Assembly (NCBI GenBank): GCA_031279175.1
Contig: JAITJA010000110.1
Location: 1 to 14,233, forward strand
Source: Odoribacteraceae bacterium
GTDB lineage: Bacteria > Bacteroidota > Bacteroidia > Bacteroidales > Marinifilaceae
DNA length: 14,233 nt
Direction: 5' to 3'
The position numbers were made by a program, and so were the translations under genes. Under the pieces are notes generated by a model. It searched no databases, was not told the DNA's origin, and saw only the letters and a program-made list of their open reading frames with translations. The first letter of the stretch is position 1; every line of letters begins with the position of its first letter. Below, piece after piece: positions 1 to 7,552 of this stretch.

Positions 1-848
1 AGGTGACTTTTCCCTTGTTGCGGGACACGGTGACGCGCGGCGTGGAGATTATTTCCGGCCCGTCGCGGGATTCGACGCGCGAGAAGGGGTCGTCGCGCGT
101 GCTGTTGCAAGAGACGTACGTGTTGACGGTTTTCGACACCGGGGTTTACATGATCCCGGCCATGCCGATCGAGGTGGAGCGCGAGGGGTACACGACGGTC
201 TTGAAAACGGACCCGGTCATGCTGATCGTGAACACGTACGCGGTCGACGCAGAGAAGGGGTACGCGGATATCGTGTTGCCGAAGGGCGCGCCGTGGGGAT
301 TCGCCGAGTTGTGGCCTTACGTGCTGTGGGGATGGGTGGCGCTGGTGGTAGTGGTCATAATCGTGGTGCTTGTCATACGGTTGCGGTCGCGCAAGTCGTT
401 GTTTTTTCGCGAGAAGCATGTCGTTCCGCCTTACGTGCTGGCAATACAGGCGCTGGACGAGATCAGGGATGAGAAGCCGTGGCAACACGGGCGGACGAAA
501 GAGTATTACACGCGCCTGACCGGCGCGTTGCGAGGGTACATGGAGGGGGAACTGGATATTCCCGCCCTCGAGCAGACGACGCGGGAGATCTTGCAGCTGC
601 TGGATGGGCGCGAGGAGGTGGAGACGCGAGAACGGGAGTTGCTGGAGCAGCTGCTGGAGACGGCAGATCTGGTGAAGTTCGCGAGGGCGACCCCGTTGCC
701 CGACGAGGTGCTGTCGCACTTGACCGTGGCGTACGATTTCGTGAATCATACCAACGAGCGCGTGCAGCAACGAAATGCCGAGGCGCGGGAACGGGAAGAG
801 AAGGAGGCCGAGGCCCGACGCGCGCGGGAGGAGAAGGAGGAGGCGTGA
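1..848 (+). CDS. Bat-operon membrane protein upstream of BatA, 5'-truncated
   Basis: The reading frame is open from the left edge, and the GTG at position 3 is probably an internal valine codon, so the N-terminus lies outside the window. The visible 281 residues have an extracytoplasmic beta-rich part (about 1-100), one strong transmembrane segment (about 107-127, very rich in Val and Ile) followed by basic residues, then a cytoplasmic helical region ending in a highly charged Glu/Arg tail (about 255-281) likely to form a coiled coil. It lies 33 bases before batA on the same strand. In Bacteroidota, Bat operons commonly carry a DUF4381-like or BatD-like membrane protein here, after moxR and a DUF58 gene, and the layout fits that. 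The operon role is inferred from position. The sequence itself shows only a single-pass membrane protein with a large cytosolic tail. Confidence 0.8.
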   Translation, partial: VTFPLLRDTVTRGVEIISGPSRDSTREKGSSRVLLQETYVLTVFDTGVYMIPAMPIEVEREGYTTVLKTDPVMLIVNTYAVDAEKGYADIVLPKGAPWGFAELWPYVLWGWVALVVVVIIVVLVIRLRSRKSLFFREKHVVPPYVLAIQALDEIRDEKPWQHGRTKEYYTRLTGALRGYMEGELDIPALEQTTREILQLLDGREEVETRERELLEQLLETADLVKFARATPLPDEVLSHLTVAYDFVNHTNERVQQRNAEAREREEKEAEARRAREEKEEA

Positions 849-881
849 GGTGTTTTCATAGTCAATTATTAAATAAAGGTC

Positions 882-1874
882 ATGTCTAATTTTGAGTTTG
901 CAAGCCCGGGGTATTTCTGGATACTGTTGGTGATCGCGCCACTGGTGGCGTGGTACGTGTTCAAGGAGGGGAGTTCCCGCGCTGACATGCAGTTTTCCTC
1001 CCTGCGGCTGTTCCGGCAGGTGAAGCGGGGCACGCGCGCGTGGGTTCGTCACGCGTTGTTCGCGGCCCGGTTGGCGGGGATTGTTTTCCTGGTCTTGGCG
1101 CTGGCCCGCCCGCGGTCGAGTAATAGTTGGCAGGAGTACGAGAGCGAGGGGATTGATATCATGCTGGCGCTGGATATCTCTACCAGCATGTTGGCGCGCG
1201 ATTTCACTCCCGATCGCCTGGAGGCTTCCAAGGAGGTGGCGACGAAGTTTATCATCGAACGCCCGCGAGACCGTATCGGTCTGGTGGTGTTTAGCGGGGA
1301 GAGTTTCACGCAAAGCCCGCTGACAACGGATCACGCCGTGCTGATCAACGTGATGAAGGAGATCAAGAGCGGGATGATCGCTGACGGGACGGCTATCGGG
1401 ATGGGACTGGCAACGGCTATCAACCGGCTAAAAGATAGCCAGTCGAAGTCGCGGGTGATTATCCTGTTGACCGACGGGGTGAATAACCAGGTGACGATCG
1501 CCCCGATCACGGCGGCGGAGTTGGCCAAGACGTTCGGTATACGCGTGTACACGATCGGCGTGGGTACGATGGGCGAGGCGCCTTACCCGGTGCCCACGGA
1601 TTACGGTGTCGTGATCCAGCAAGTGCCGGTGGAGATCGACGAGGAGATCCTGACGCGTATCGCCGACATGACCGGTGGTAGGTATTTCCGTGCAACGGAT
1701 AACCAGAAGCTGGAGCAGATATACGAGGAGATCGATCAACTGGAGAAGAGCCGGATAGAGGTGAAGCATTTTAGCAAGAAGAACGAGAAGTATTTCCCGT
1801 TCGCTCTCGCCGGGCTGCTGCTGTTGATCGTCGAGATGATCGGGCGTTACGTGCTGTTGCGAAAGATCCCGTGA
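882..1874 (+). CDS. batA: BatA, VWA-domain aerotolerance protein
   Basis: This 330-residue inner-membrane protein has a von Willebrand factor A domain. An N-terminal hydrophobic segment (about 11-27) and a second one (about 58-75) match the BatA-type N-terminal region. The VWA domain starts near residue 90. Its metal-ion-dependent adhesion site is complete: D98-x-S100-x-S102, T170 in a DGTAIG loop, and D198 in LLTDG. A further hydrophobic segment near 305-325 precedes the basic C-terminus. Length and layout are usual for the family. The ATG follows an A/T-rich stretch, typical of Bacteroidota starts. Bat proteins were linked to aerotolerance in Bacteroides fragilis and are thought to form an envelope complex with a MoxR ATPase; the exact activity remains unclear. 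It is one of two adjacent VWA paralogues here, with batB 37 bases downstream. Confidence 0.93.
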   Translation: MSNFEFASPGYFWILLVIAPLVAWYVFKEGSSRADMQFSSLRLFRQVKRGTRAWVRHALFAARLAGIVFLVLALARPRSSNSWQEYESEGIDIMLALDISTSMLARDFTPDRLEASKEVATKFIIERPRDRIGLVVFSGESFTQSPLTTDHAVLINVMKEIKSGMIADGTAIGMGLATAINRLKDSQSKSRVIILLTDGVNNQVTIAPITAAELAKTFGIRVYTIGVGTMGEAPYPVPTDYGVVIQQVPVEIDEEILTRIADMTGGRYFRATDNQKLEQIYEEIDQLEKSRIEVKHFSKKNEKYFPFALAGLLLLIVEMIGRYVLLRKIP

Positions 1875-1911
1875 CATGATGATTATTGTTACTTGAAAAT
1901 ACCGGATAACT

Positions 1912-2937
1912 ATGTTTCGATTTGCACATCCAGAGTTACTCTATTTGTTTATACTTCTCCCGTTGCTGTTGGTTTTTTACCTGCTGATGGTGGGCCGCAA
2001 GAAGAAGGCTATCGCGGCGTTCGGTGATCCCGGGTTGTTGGAGACATTGATGCCGTTGCGTTCTCCCCGGCGCGAGGCGATGAAATTCGCGCTGGTGCTG
2101 GTCGCTCTCGCCTTTATCATTACTGGTGTTGCCGGCCCGCGGTTTGGTTCAAAGCTGCAACAGGTGAAGCGGGAGGGAGTCGAGTTAATGATCGCGCTGG
2201 ACGTTTCTAACTCGATGCTGGCGCGCGATATCAAACCCAGTCGCTTGCAGGCAGCAAAACAGGCTGTCTCGCGCATGGTGGAGAAGTTGAATAACGACAA
2301 GATCGGGTTGATCGTCTTCGCCGGGGATGCTTACGTGCAGTTGCCGATCACGACCGACTACTCGTCGGCGAAGTTCTTCCTGCAAAGTATCGACACGGAC
2401 ATTGTCCCCGTGCAGGGTACTGCTATCGGCGCGGCCATCACGATGGCGATGAAGTCATTCACGCCGGAGAGCAAGACCTCGAAGGCGATTATCGTGATCA
2501 CCGACGGGGAAAATCACCAGGATGACGCCATCGCCGCTGCTAAAAGCGCGCGCGAGCAGGGAATATACGTGCACGCGATAGGCATGGGACTGGTGCAGGG
2601 CGCGCCCATCCCGGAGTTGCGCGTGCCGGGGGAGTACATGAAGGACGCCGCCGGGAACGTGGTCATATCCAAGCTGGACGAGGAGACGTTGAAGGCTATC
2701 GCCAAGGCGGGGGAGGGGCTGTTCGTGCGGGCAAGTGACACGAATGTCGGGTTGAACACGCTGTTGGACGAGGTCAATCGCATGGACAAGTCGTTGATCG
2801 AGGAGCAGGTGTTCAGTGATTACGACGAGAAGTACCAGTACTTCCTGCTCGCGGGGATATTCCTCCTGCTGTTGGAGTTCATGATGCTGGAGCGGAAGAA
2901 CAAGTATTTGTTGAAGATTAATTTATTCGGTCGATAA
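1912..2937 (+). CDS. batB: BatB, VWA-domain aerotolerance protein
   Basis: The product is 341 residues long and paralogous to the preceding BatA. It has N-terminal transmembrane segments (about 9-27 and 58-75), a VWA domain from about 90 to 280, and a C-terminal hydrophobic helix (about 308-325) ahead of a Lys/Arg-rich tail. The MIDAS is intact: D97-x-S99-x-S101, T170 in VQGTAIG, and D198 in ITDGEN. These residues should coordinate a divalent metal and mediate ligand binding, so both VWA copies appear competent. BatB-type proteins carry the motif ALDVSNSM seen here, whereas BatA has ALDISTSM. The stop codon lies only 12 bases before batC, which indicates co-transcription and probably translational linkage. 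Assignment as BatB rather than a second BatA rests on gene order and this motif. Confidence 0.93.
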   Translation: MFRFAHPELLYLFILLPLLLVFYLLMVGRKKKAIAAFGDPGLLETLMPLRSPRREAMKFALVLVALAFIITGVAGPRFGSKLQQVKREGVELMIALDVSNSMLARDIKPSRLQAAKQAVSRMVEKLNNDKIGLIVFAGDAYVQLPITTDYSSAKFFLQSIDTDIVPVQGTAIGAAITMAMKSFTPESKTSKAIIVITDGENHQDDAIAAAKSAREQGIYVHAIGMGLVQGAPIPELRVPGEYMKDAAGNVVISKLDEETLKAIAKAGEGLFVRASDTNVGLNTLLDEVNRMDKSLIEEQVFSDYDEKYQYFLLAGIFLLLLEFMMLERKNKYLLKINLFGR

Positions 2938-2949
2938 ACGGGAAATGAT

Positions 2950-3741
2950 ATGAAAAAGAAAATCGTGATTTGGATCGTGGCATTGGCAGCCTGCTCGCCA
3001 TTGATGGCCCAACAGGAACGCCGGTTTATCCGTGGAGGGAATGACTTGTTTCATACCCAGAAATTCGAGGAGGCCGAGGTGCAATACCGGAAGGCACTGG
3101 AAAAGGAAGATAAATCCTACGCGGCGGCGTTTAACCTGGCCGATGCCCTGTACAAGCAAAAGAAGTATGACGAGGCACTCCAGCAGTTCTCCTCGCTGGC
3201 CAAGGATCAGGAAGATAAGGAATACCTGGGCGAGTTATATCACAATATCGGTAACACGTTGCTGGCGCAAAACAAGCTGGACGAGTGTATCGAGGCCTAC
3301 AAGCAATCGCTCAGGAATCGTCCCAATTCACAGGAAACAAAGTATAACCTGGAATTCGCCCGGAAGATGAAGCAGGACCAGGAGAATAAGGACGAAAACA
3401 AGGATCAGAACAAGGATAATAAAGATCAGAATAAGGATCAGAACCAGGATCAAAATAAGGATCAAAACAAAGATCAGAACCAGGATCAAGACCAAAATAA
3501 GGATCAAGACAAGAAGGAAGACCAGGATCAGAACAAGGATCAAAAGCAGAATCAGGAGAAGAACGATAAACCTCAAGACCAGCAGCAATCCCAGCAACCC
3601 GAGGCGAAGATATCTCCCGAGGACGCGAAACGCCTCTTGAACGCCCTGGAGGCCGAAGAGCAGAAAACACAGGACAAGGTGCAAAAGGAGAAAGCGGAGG
3701 CATTAAAAGCCAAGCGCATGAAGATCGAAAAGAATTGGTAA
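2950..3741 (+). CDS. batC: BatC, TPR protein with a repetitive hydrophilic linker
   Basis: The product is 263 residues. An export signal occupies roughly 1-20 (Lys-rich start, hydrophobic core 5-14). It contains an LAAC sequence (12-15) that fits a lipobox, and also a possible signal peptidase I site after Ala20. Tetratricopeptide repeats fill about 24-135, including an NLADALYKQKKYDEAL-type helix pair. Residues 141-217 are an extreme Lys/Asp/Gln/Asn/Glu low-complexity linker. The C-terminus (about 218-263) has the ISPEDAKRLLNALEAEE helix, which I recall as conserved in Bacteroidota BatC proteins, followed by a charged helix. TPRs are protein-interaction modules, so BatC probably acts as an envelope scaffold for the BatA/BatB/BatD assembly. 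It lies 12 bases after batB and 25 bases before batD. The fold is well supported; the partners are inferred. Confidence 0.92.
   Translation: MKKKIVIWIVALAACSPLMAQQERRFIRGGNDLFHTQKFEEAEVQYRKALEKEDKSYAAAFNLADALYKQKKYDEALQQFSSLAKDQEDKEYLGELYHNIGNTLLAQNKLDECIEAYKQSLRNRPNSQETKYNLEFARKMKQDQENKDENKDQNKDNKDQNKDQNQDQNKDQNKDQNQDQDQNKDQDKKEDQDQNKDQKQNQEKNDKPQDQQQSQQPEAKISPEDAKRLLNALEAEEQKTQDKVQKEKAEALKAKRMKIEKNW
3374..3566 (+). repeat. In-frame degenerate repeat encoding a KDQN-rich linker in batC
   Basis: Imperfect 6- and 12-base units of the type AAGGATCAGAAC are tandemly arrayed in frame and encode repeated Lys-Asp-Gln-Asn. The pentamer GATCA occurs about ten times between 3403 and 3545. The array is internal to batC and keeps its frame, so copy-number changes in whole units would alter linker length without breaking the protein. 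Confidence 0.85.
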
Positions 3742-3766
3742 TGTTGCAAGTTCAAACACGACGAAG

Positions 3767-5608
3767 ATGAGGTTATTCTTTATTATACTCTTATTTATAA
3801 CTGGCGGCGCGCGGGGGATCGCTCAAGAGGTTGTCTTTACCGCGTCCGCGCACGAAGTAGTAGAAGTCGGGGAGCGATTCAACGTGGTTTTTACTTTAAA
3901 TCAACGCGGAGAAGAACTAAAAATAGCTATCCCGGAAGAATTTACCTTGCTGGCAGGACCTTCTCCTTCCATGCAGAGCGAGACCATCGTGAACGACGGT
4001 AAAATGTCTTCCAAGACCACGTATACCTATACCTACGTGTTCATGGTGGACAGAGAGGGGACGTTCACCGTCGAGCCAGCCACCATCCGCGTGGGGGGAA
4101 AGATGTACTCGTCCAATAAACTAACCGTGAAAGTGATCAAGGGAAACGCGAACGCGCAACAGCAACGCTCCTACTCGCGGGACGACGAACCCCGACAGGC
4201 CTCCGCCACGGCCACGGACGAGGATCTATTCCTGCGCCTGGAGTTAGGGCGTTCCTCGCTCTACCTGGGCGAGAGCTTTGTTGCCACGTTGAAGGTATAC
4301 ACGCGTTTGAACTTGACGGGTTTCGGGCGCTACAAGTCTCCTTCCTTCGCGGGATTCCTGACGGAAGAGCTTCCCGGTGGGCAGGTGCGCTTCGAGCGCG
4401 TCGAGTACAACGGGCGGGTATACGAGGCAGGCATAGTGGCCCAGTGGGTGCTCTCCCCGCAGCACACGGGAGAGATCACCATAGAGCCGTTCGAACTGGA
4501 CTGCCGCGTGTTGCAGCAAGTTGCCGGAGTATCCAGTATTGATCGTTTCTTCGGGGGCAGTACGCGATCGGTTAGCCTGCCGCGTCGCTCGCGACCGGTG
4601 AAGGTGTCGGTACGCGCCCTTCCCGAGGCGGGCAAGCCGTCAAATTTCAACGGCGCGGTCGGGAACATGACCCTCTCTACCTCCATCTCTCACGATACTA
4701 TCCGGGCCAACGACGCGCTCACGTACAAGCTGGTCTTCCGAGGGAACGGTAACCTGCGCCTGCTGGAAGCCCCCAGGATAAACCTCCCGCACGACTTCGA
4801 GGTGTACGACCCCAAGGTGACGCGCAACGTGCAAACCCAGTCCGGGATTACTTCCGGGAGTGTGACCTTCGAGTACGTGATAATTCCTCGTTACGCGGGC
4901 GATTACACCTTACCGCCGGTAAGTTATTCTTACTTCAATCTCTTGTCGCAGGATTACAAGACGCTCTCGGGCGCTACCTATAACGTGCACGTCTTGAAGG
5001 GAAGCGGAAGCGACGCCACCAGCGTGGGAACGACGGCTATACAATCTTTCAAGAAGGAAGACGTGCGGGTGCTGGGTGAGGATATTCATTATATCAAGAC
5101 AAGTAGCGGTCTCTTCAAACCCAAGGGAGCGCGTTTCTTCCGCGCGACTGCTTACTGGTTAAGCTTGATCGTGCCTTTCGTGGTATGCGTGGTGGGAATG
5201 TTATTGAACCGTCGCCGCATCAAGGCGCGGGCCGACCTGGCAAGGGTAAAGAGTAAAACGGCAAACAAGATGGCGCGGAAACGCTTGAAAGCGGCAGCCG
5301 CGGCAATGACGGCCGGGGATTCCGGACGCTTCTACCAGGAGGTGTTGACGGCCACGTGGGGATATGTCAGTTACAAGTTAAATCTCCCGGCGTCGGCATT
5401 GAACAGGGACAATATCAGCGAGCACCTGGGGCGCAGGGGAGCATCGGGAGAGATGATACTCCAATTTATAGAGGTGCTGGACCAATGCGAGTACGCTCGT
5501 TACGCCCCGGACAGCAACGCGGGCGAGGAGATGGAGAAGCTCTACAACGCGGCGATGACGATCATCACCCGCCTCAACGGACAATTGACGGAAGTGACGA
5601 AAAAATAG
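3767..5608 (+). CDS. batD: BatD, oxygen-tolerance family membrane-anchored periplasmic protein
   Basis: The product is 613 residues, within the usual BatD size. It starts with a clear Sec signal peptide (hydrophobic 3-12, likely cleaved after Ala19). A long extracytoplasmic region follows, built of beta-rich, probably immunoglobulin-like modules; phrases such as VFTASAHEVVEVGERF, near the mature N-terminus, are typical of the BatD family. A transmembrane helix lies at about 463-485. The last ~125 residues are cytoplasmic and helical, very rich in Lys, Arg and Ala at first. BatD is expected to stand beside BatA and BatB in the membrane and present a periplasmic binding surface; no enzymatic motif is visible. 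The gene starts 25 bases after batC and ends 6 bases before batE, so it is well inside the operon. Confidence 0.93.
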   Translation: MRLFFIILLFITGGARGIAQEVVFTASAHEVVEVGERFNVVFTLNQRGEELKIAIPEEFTLLAGPSPSMQSETIVNDGKMSSKTTYTYTYVFMVDREGTFTVEPATIRVGGKMYSSNKLTVKVIKGNANAQQQRSYSRDDEPRQASATATDEDLFLRLELGRSSLYLGESFVATLKVYTRLNLTGFGRYKSPSFAGFLTEELPGGQVRFERVEYNGRVYEAGIVAQWVLSPQHTGEITIEPFELDCRVLQQVAGVSSIDRFFGGSTRSVSLPRRSRPVKVSVRALPEAGKPSNFNGAVGNMTLSTSISHDTIRANDALTYKLVFRGNGNLRLLEAPRINLPHDFEVYDPKVTRNVQTQSGITSGSVTFEYVIIPRYAGDYTLPPVSYSYFNLLSQDYKTLSGATYNVHVLKGSGSDATSVGTTAIQSFKKEDVRVLGEDIHYIKTSSGLFKPKGARFFRATAYWLSLIVPFVVCVVGMLLNRRRIKARADLARVKSKTANKMARKRLKAAAAAMTAGDSGRFYQEVLTATWGYVSYKLNLPASALNRDNISEHLGRRGASGEMILQFIEVLDQCEYARYAPDSNAGEEMEKLYNAAMTIITRLNGQLTEVTKK

Positions 5609-5614
5609 AGAACC

Positions 5615-6373
5615 ATGAAGAAGATCATTTTTATACTACTTGTTTTTATCCTCCGCGGTAGCGACCTCCTCGCTATCGACGCGCGAGCGCTCGAGACAGA
5701 GGCGGCCCGGGCCTACCAGGAGGGGAATCACGCGCGGGCGGCGGAGTTGTACAACGAGATCCTGGAGACGGGCGTGGAATCAGTAACGCTCTACTACAAC
5801 CTGGGCAACTGTTACTACAAGCAGAACGAGATCGCCCGCGCCATCCTGAACTACGAGCGCGCGCTGCTCCTCGACCCGCGTGACGAGGACGTTATCTACA
5901 ACTTGGAGATGGCGCGGCGGGCCACGGTAGACAAGATCAACGTCTTGCCGCTCTTCTTCCTGGTGGAGTGGTATAATGCCGTCGTTACCGCCCTGACGGC
6001 AGACCAGTGGGGATACTTTTCGGTATTTCTCTTCTTGTGTTTCCTGGGGGCGATCGCGCTCTTCTTCCACGCTACCACCGTCGCGTTCAGGAAGGGAGGC
6101 TTCGTTGTTGCCCTGGTGGCACTCTTCCTTTCCTTGTCGAGCGTGTGGTTTGCCGCGAAACAGTATCGCCGGGAGACCGTCCGGGATCAGGCAATCGTGA
6201 TGACCCCTAGCGTGGTGGTGCGCGGCGCCCCCGACCCGAGCGGGACGGAGCTATACGTGGTGCACGAGGGGTTAAAGATCACCGTGATTGATTCCCTCGG
6301 CCAGTGGTACAACATCCGCCTGGCGGACGGGAACGTGGGTTGGGTACCGCGTGCCGACATCGAGAGCATTTAA
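5615..6373 (+). CDS. batE: BatE, TPR and SH3-domain membrane protein
   Basis: The product is 252 residues with four parts in order: a signal peptide (about 1-20), TPR repeats (about 22-105, including LYYNLGNCYYKQNEIARAILNY), two transmembrane helices (about 132-154 and 160-180), and a C-terminal bacterial SH3-like domain (about 190-250). The last shows the usual VVVRGAPDPSGTE start and a WYNIRLADGNVGWVP ending. TPR plus SH3b is the standard BatE architecture in Bacteroidota. Bacterial SH3 domains often bind cell-wall or peptide ligands, so an envelope-sensing or scaffolding role is a reasonable inference. The gene follows batD by 6 bases and is the last gene of the operon; dnaX downstream has its own promoter element. 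Confidence 0.92.
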   Translation: MKKIIFILLVFILRGSDLLAIDARALETEAARAYQEGNHARAAELYNEILETGVESVTLYYNLGNCYYKQNEIARAILNYERALLLDPRDEDVIYNLEMARRATVDKINVLPLFFLVEWYNAVVTALTADQWGYFSVFLFLCFLGAIALFFHATTVAFRKGGFVVALVALFLSLSSVWFAAKQYRRETVRDQAIVMTPSVVVRGAPDPSGTELYVVHEGLKITVIDSLGQWYNIRLADGNVGWVPRADIESI

Positions 6374-6374
6374 A

Positions 6375-6387
6375 AATCGCCGCGATT
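6375..6387 (+). terminator. Weak hairpin after batE
   Basis: AATCG and CGATT pair over a 3-base loop directly after the batE stop codon and are followed by a pyrimidine-rich, T-containing stretch. The 5-bp stem is short and the T-run is interrupted, so termination would be partial at best. Position between the Bat operon and the dnaX promoter is the main support. Confidence 0.25.
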
Positions 6388-6412
6388 CCTCTCTTTTCTC
6401 GAAATCAATTTT

Positions 6413-6420
6413 TAAGTTTG
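6413..6420 (+). promoter_or_regulatory. dnaX promoter, Bacteroidota -7 element
   Basis: TAAGTTTG matches the Bacteroidota primary sigma factor -7 consensus TAnnTTTG exactly. It lies 19 bases before the dnaX start codon, which would give a 5' leader of only about 10-15 bases. No clear TTG-type -33 element is visible upstream; the region is T-rich. Confidence 0.6.
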
Positions 6421-6439
6421 CAAGCCAAAATCAAACCCC

Positions 6440-7552
6440 ATGAGTTACCTTGTTTCAGCGCGTAAATACCGCCCGGCCAGTTTCGACACGGTGATCGGAC
6501 AACGTTCGATCACCACCACGCTACGCAACGCCATCGTGAACCAGCAGTTGGCCCATGCCTACTTGTTCTGTGGACCGCGCGGGGTGGGCAAGACCACTTG
6601 TGCCCGCATCTTCGCGAAGACAATCAACTGCCTGAACCCGGGGGGAAACGCTGAACCGTGTAACGCGTGCGAGTCGTGCAAGGCCTTCAATGAGGGACGC
6701 TCGATGAACATCCACGAGCTGGACGCCGCCTCGAACAACAGCGTGGACGACATCCGGGAGCTGGTAGACCAGGTGCGCGTGCTGCCGCAAGTAGGAAAAT
6801 ACAGCGTCTACATCGTCGACGAGGTGCACATGTTGAGCGTGCAAGCCTTCAACGCCTTCTTGAAAACCCTTGAAGAGCCACCCGCACACGCCATCTTCAT
6901 CCTTGCCACGACGGAAAAACACAAGATACTTCCCACCATCCTTTCCCGTTGCCAGATATACGACTTCAGTCGCATCAAGATCTCCGACGTGGTAGAGCAC
7001 CTCAAGTATATCGCTACCAGGGAAGGCGTTGTCGCAGATGAAGAGGCGTTGAATATCATCGCGCAGAAAGCGGATGGAGCCATGCGCGACGCGCTCTCCA
7101 TCTTCGACCAGGTCGTCAGCTTCTGCGGTAACGAACTCACCTACGCGCGGGTCATCGAGGATCTGAACGTGCTCGACTACGACTATTACTTCCGCCTGAC
7201 GGACTATTTCCGCGATGGCAAGATAGGCGAGACCCTCTTGCTCTTCAACGAGATCATGGAACGAGGATTCGACGCCGGATACCTGCTCTCCGGCCTGGGA
7301 AAACACTTCAGGGACCTGCTGGTGGCCAGGGAACCGATCACCGTGCAACTACTCGAGGTGAGCGCCTCGACCCGCGAGCGCTACCTCCAGCAGGCGCGCG
7401 AACTGGACGCTGCCTTTATCTTCGACGCCCTGGTCGCGATCGAACAAGGCGAAGCGCAATACAAAACGCGTCTCGACAAACGATTCAGCGCCGAGTTGAC
7501 GCTGATCAGACTCGCGCAGCTCGTCGAGGCAAAAAAAAAAACGTTGACATAG
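6440..7552 (+). CDS. dnaX: DnaX gamma-like short product (zero frame)
   Basis: Without slippage, translation ends at TAG 7550-7552, giving a 370-residue protein that ends in KKKTLT. This contains the complete ATPase domains I and II and the oligomerisation collar (domain III) but none of the tau-specific region. In E. coli, gamma ends a little after domain III, so the truncation point is where a functional gamma subunit would be cut. A gamma-like form could assemble into clamp loaders that lack the polymerase-tethering tail. Whether both forms exist in the cell cannot be told from sequence. If the A run is miscounted, this product does not exist. Confidence 0.6.
   Translation: MSYLVSARKYRPASFDTVIGQRSITTTLRNAIVNQQLAHAYLFCGPRGVGKTTCARIFAKTINCLNPGGNAEPCNACESCKAFNEGRSMNIHELDAASNNSVDDIRELVDQVRVLPQVGKYSVYIVDEVHMLSVQAFNAFLKTLEEPPAHAIFILATTEKHKILPTILSRCQIYDFSRIKISDVVEHLKYIATREGVVADEEALNIIAQKADGAMRDALSIFDQVVSFCGNELTYARVIEDLNVLDYDYYFRLTDYFRDGKIGETLLLFNEIMERGFDAGYLLSGLGKHFRDLLVAREPITVQLLEVSASTRERYLQQARELDAAFIFDALVAIEQGEAQYKTRLDKRFSAELTLIRLAQLVEAKKKTLT

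Noticed and set aside
1905..1925. -7-like TATGTTTC at the batB start
   Set aside because: It overlaps the start codon and has a mismatch, and batB is closely spaced within an operon.
3311..3703. Two long minus-strand open frames opposite batC
   Set aside because: They are created by the KDQN repeat read in antisense and give low-complexity Leu/Val/Ile or Asp/Pro/Ser repeats with no domain.
6521..7348. 275-codon minus-strand open frame opposite dnaX
   Set aside because: It overlaps the conserved ATPase domain of DnaX in antisense and has no recognisable protein features; it is a by-product of GC-rich codon use.
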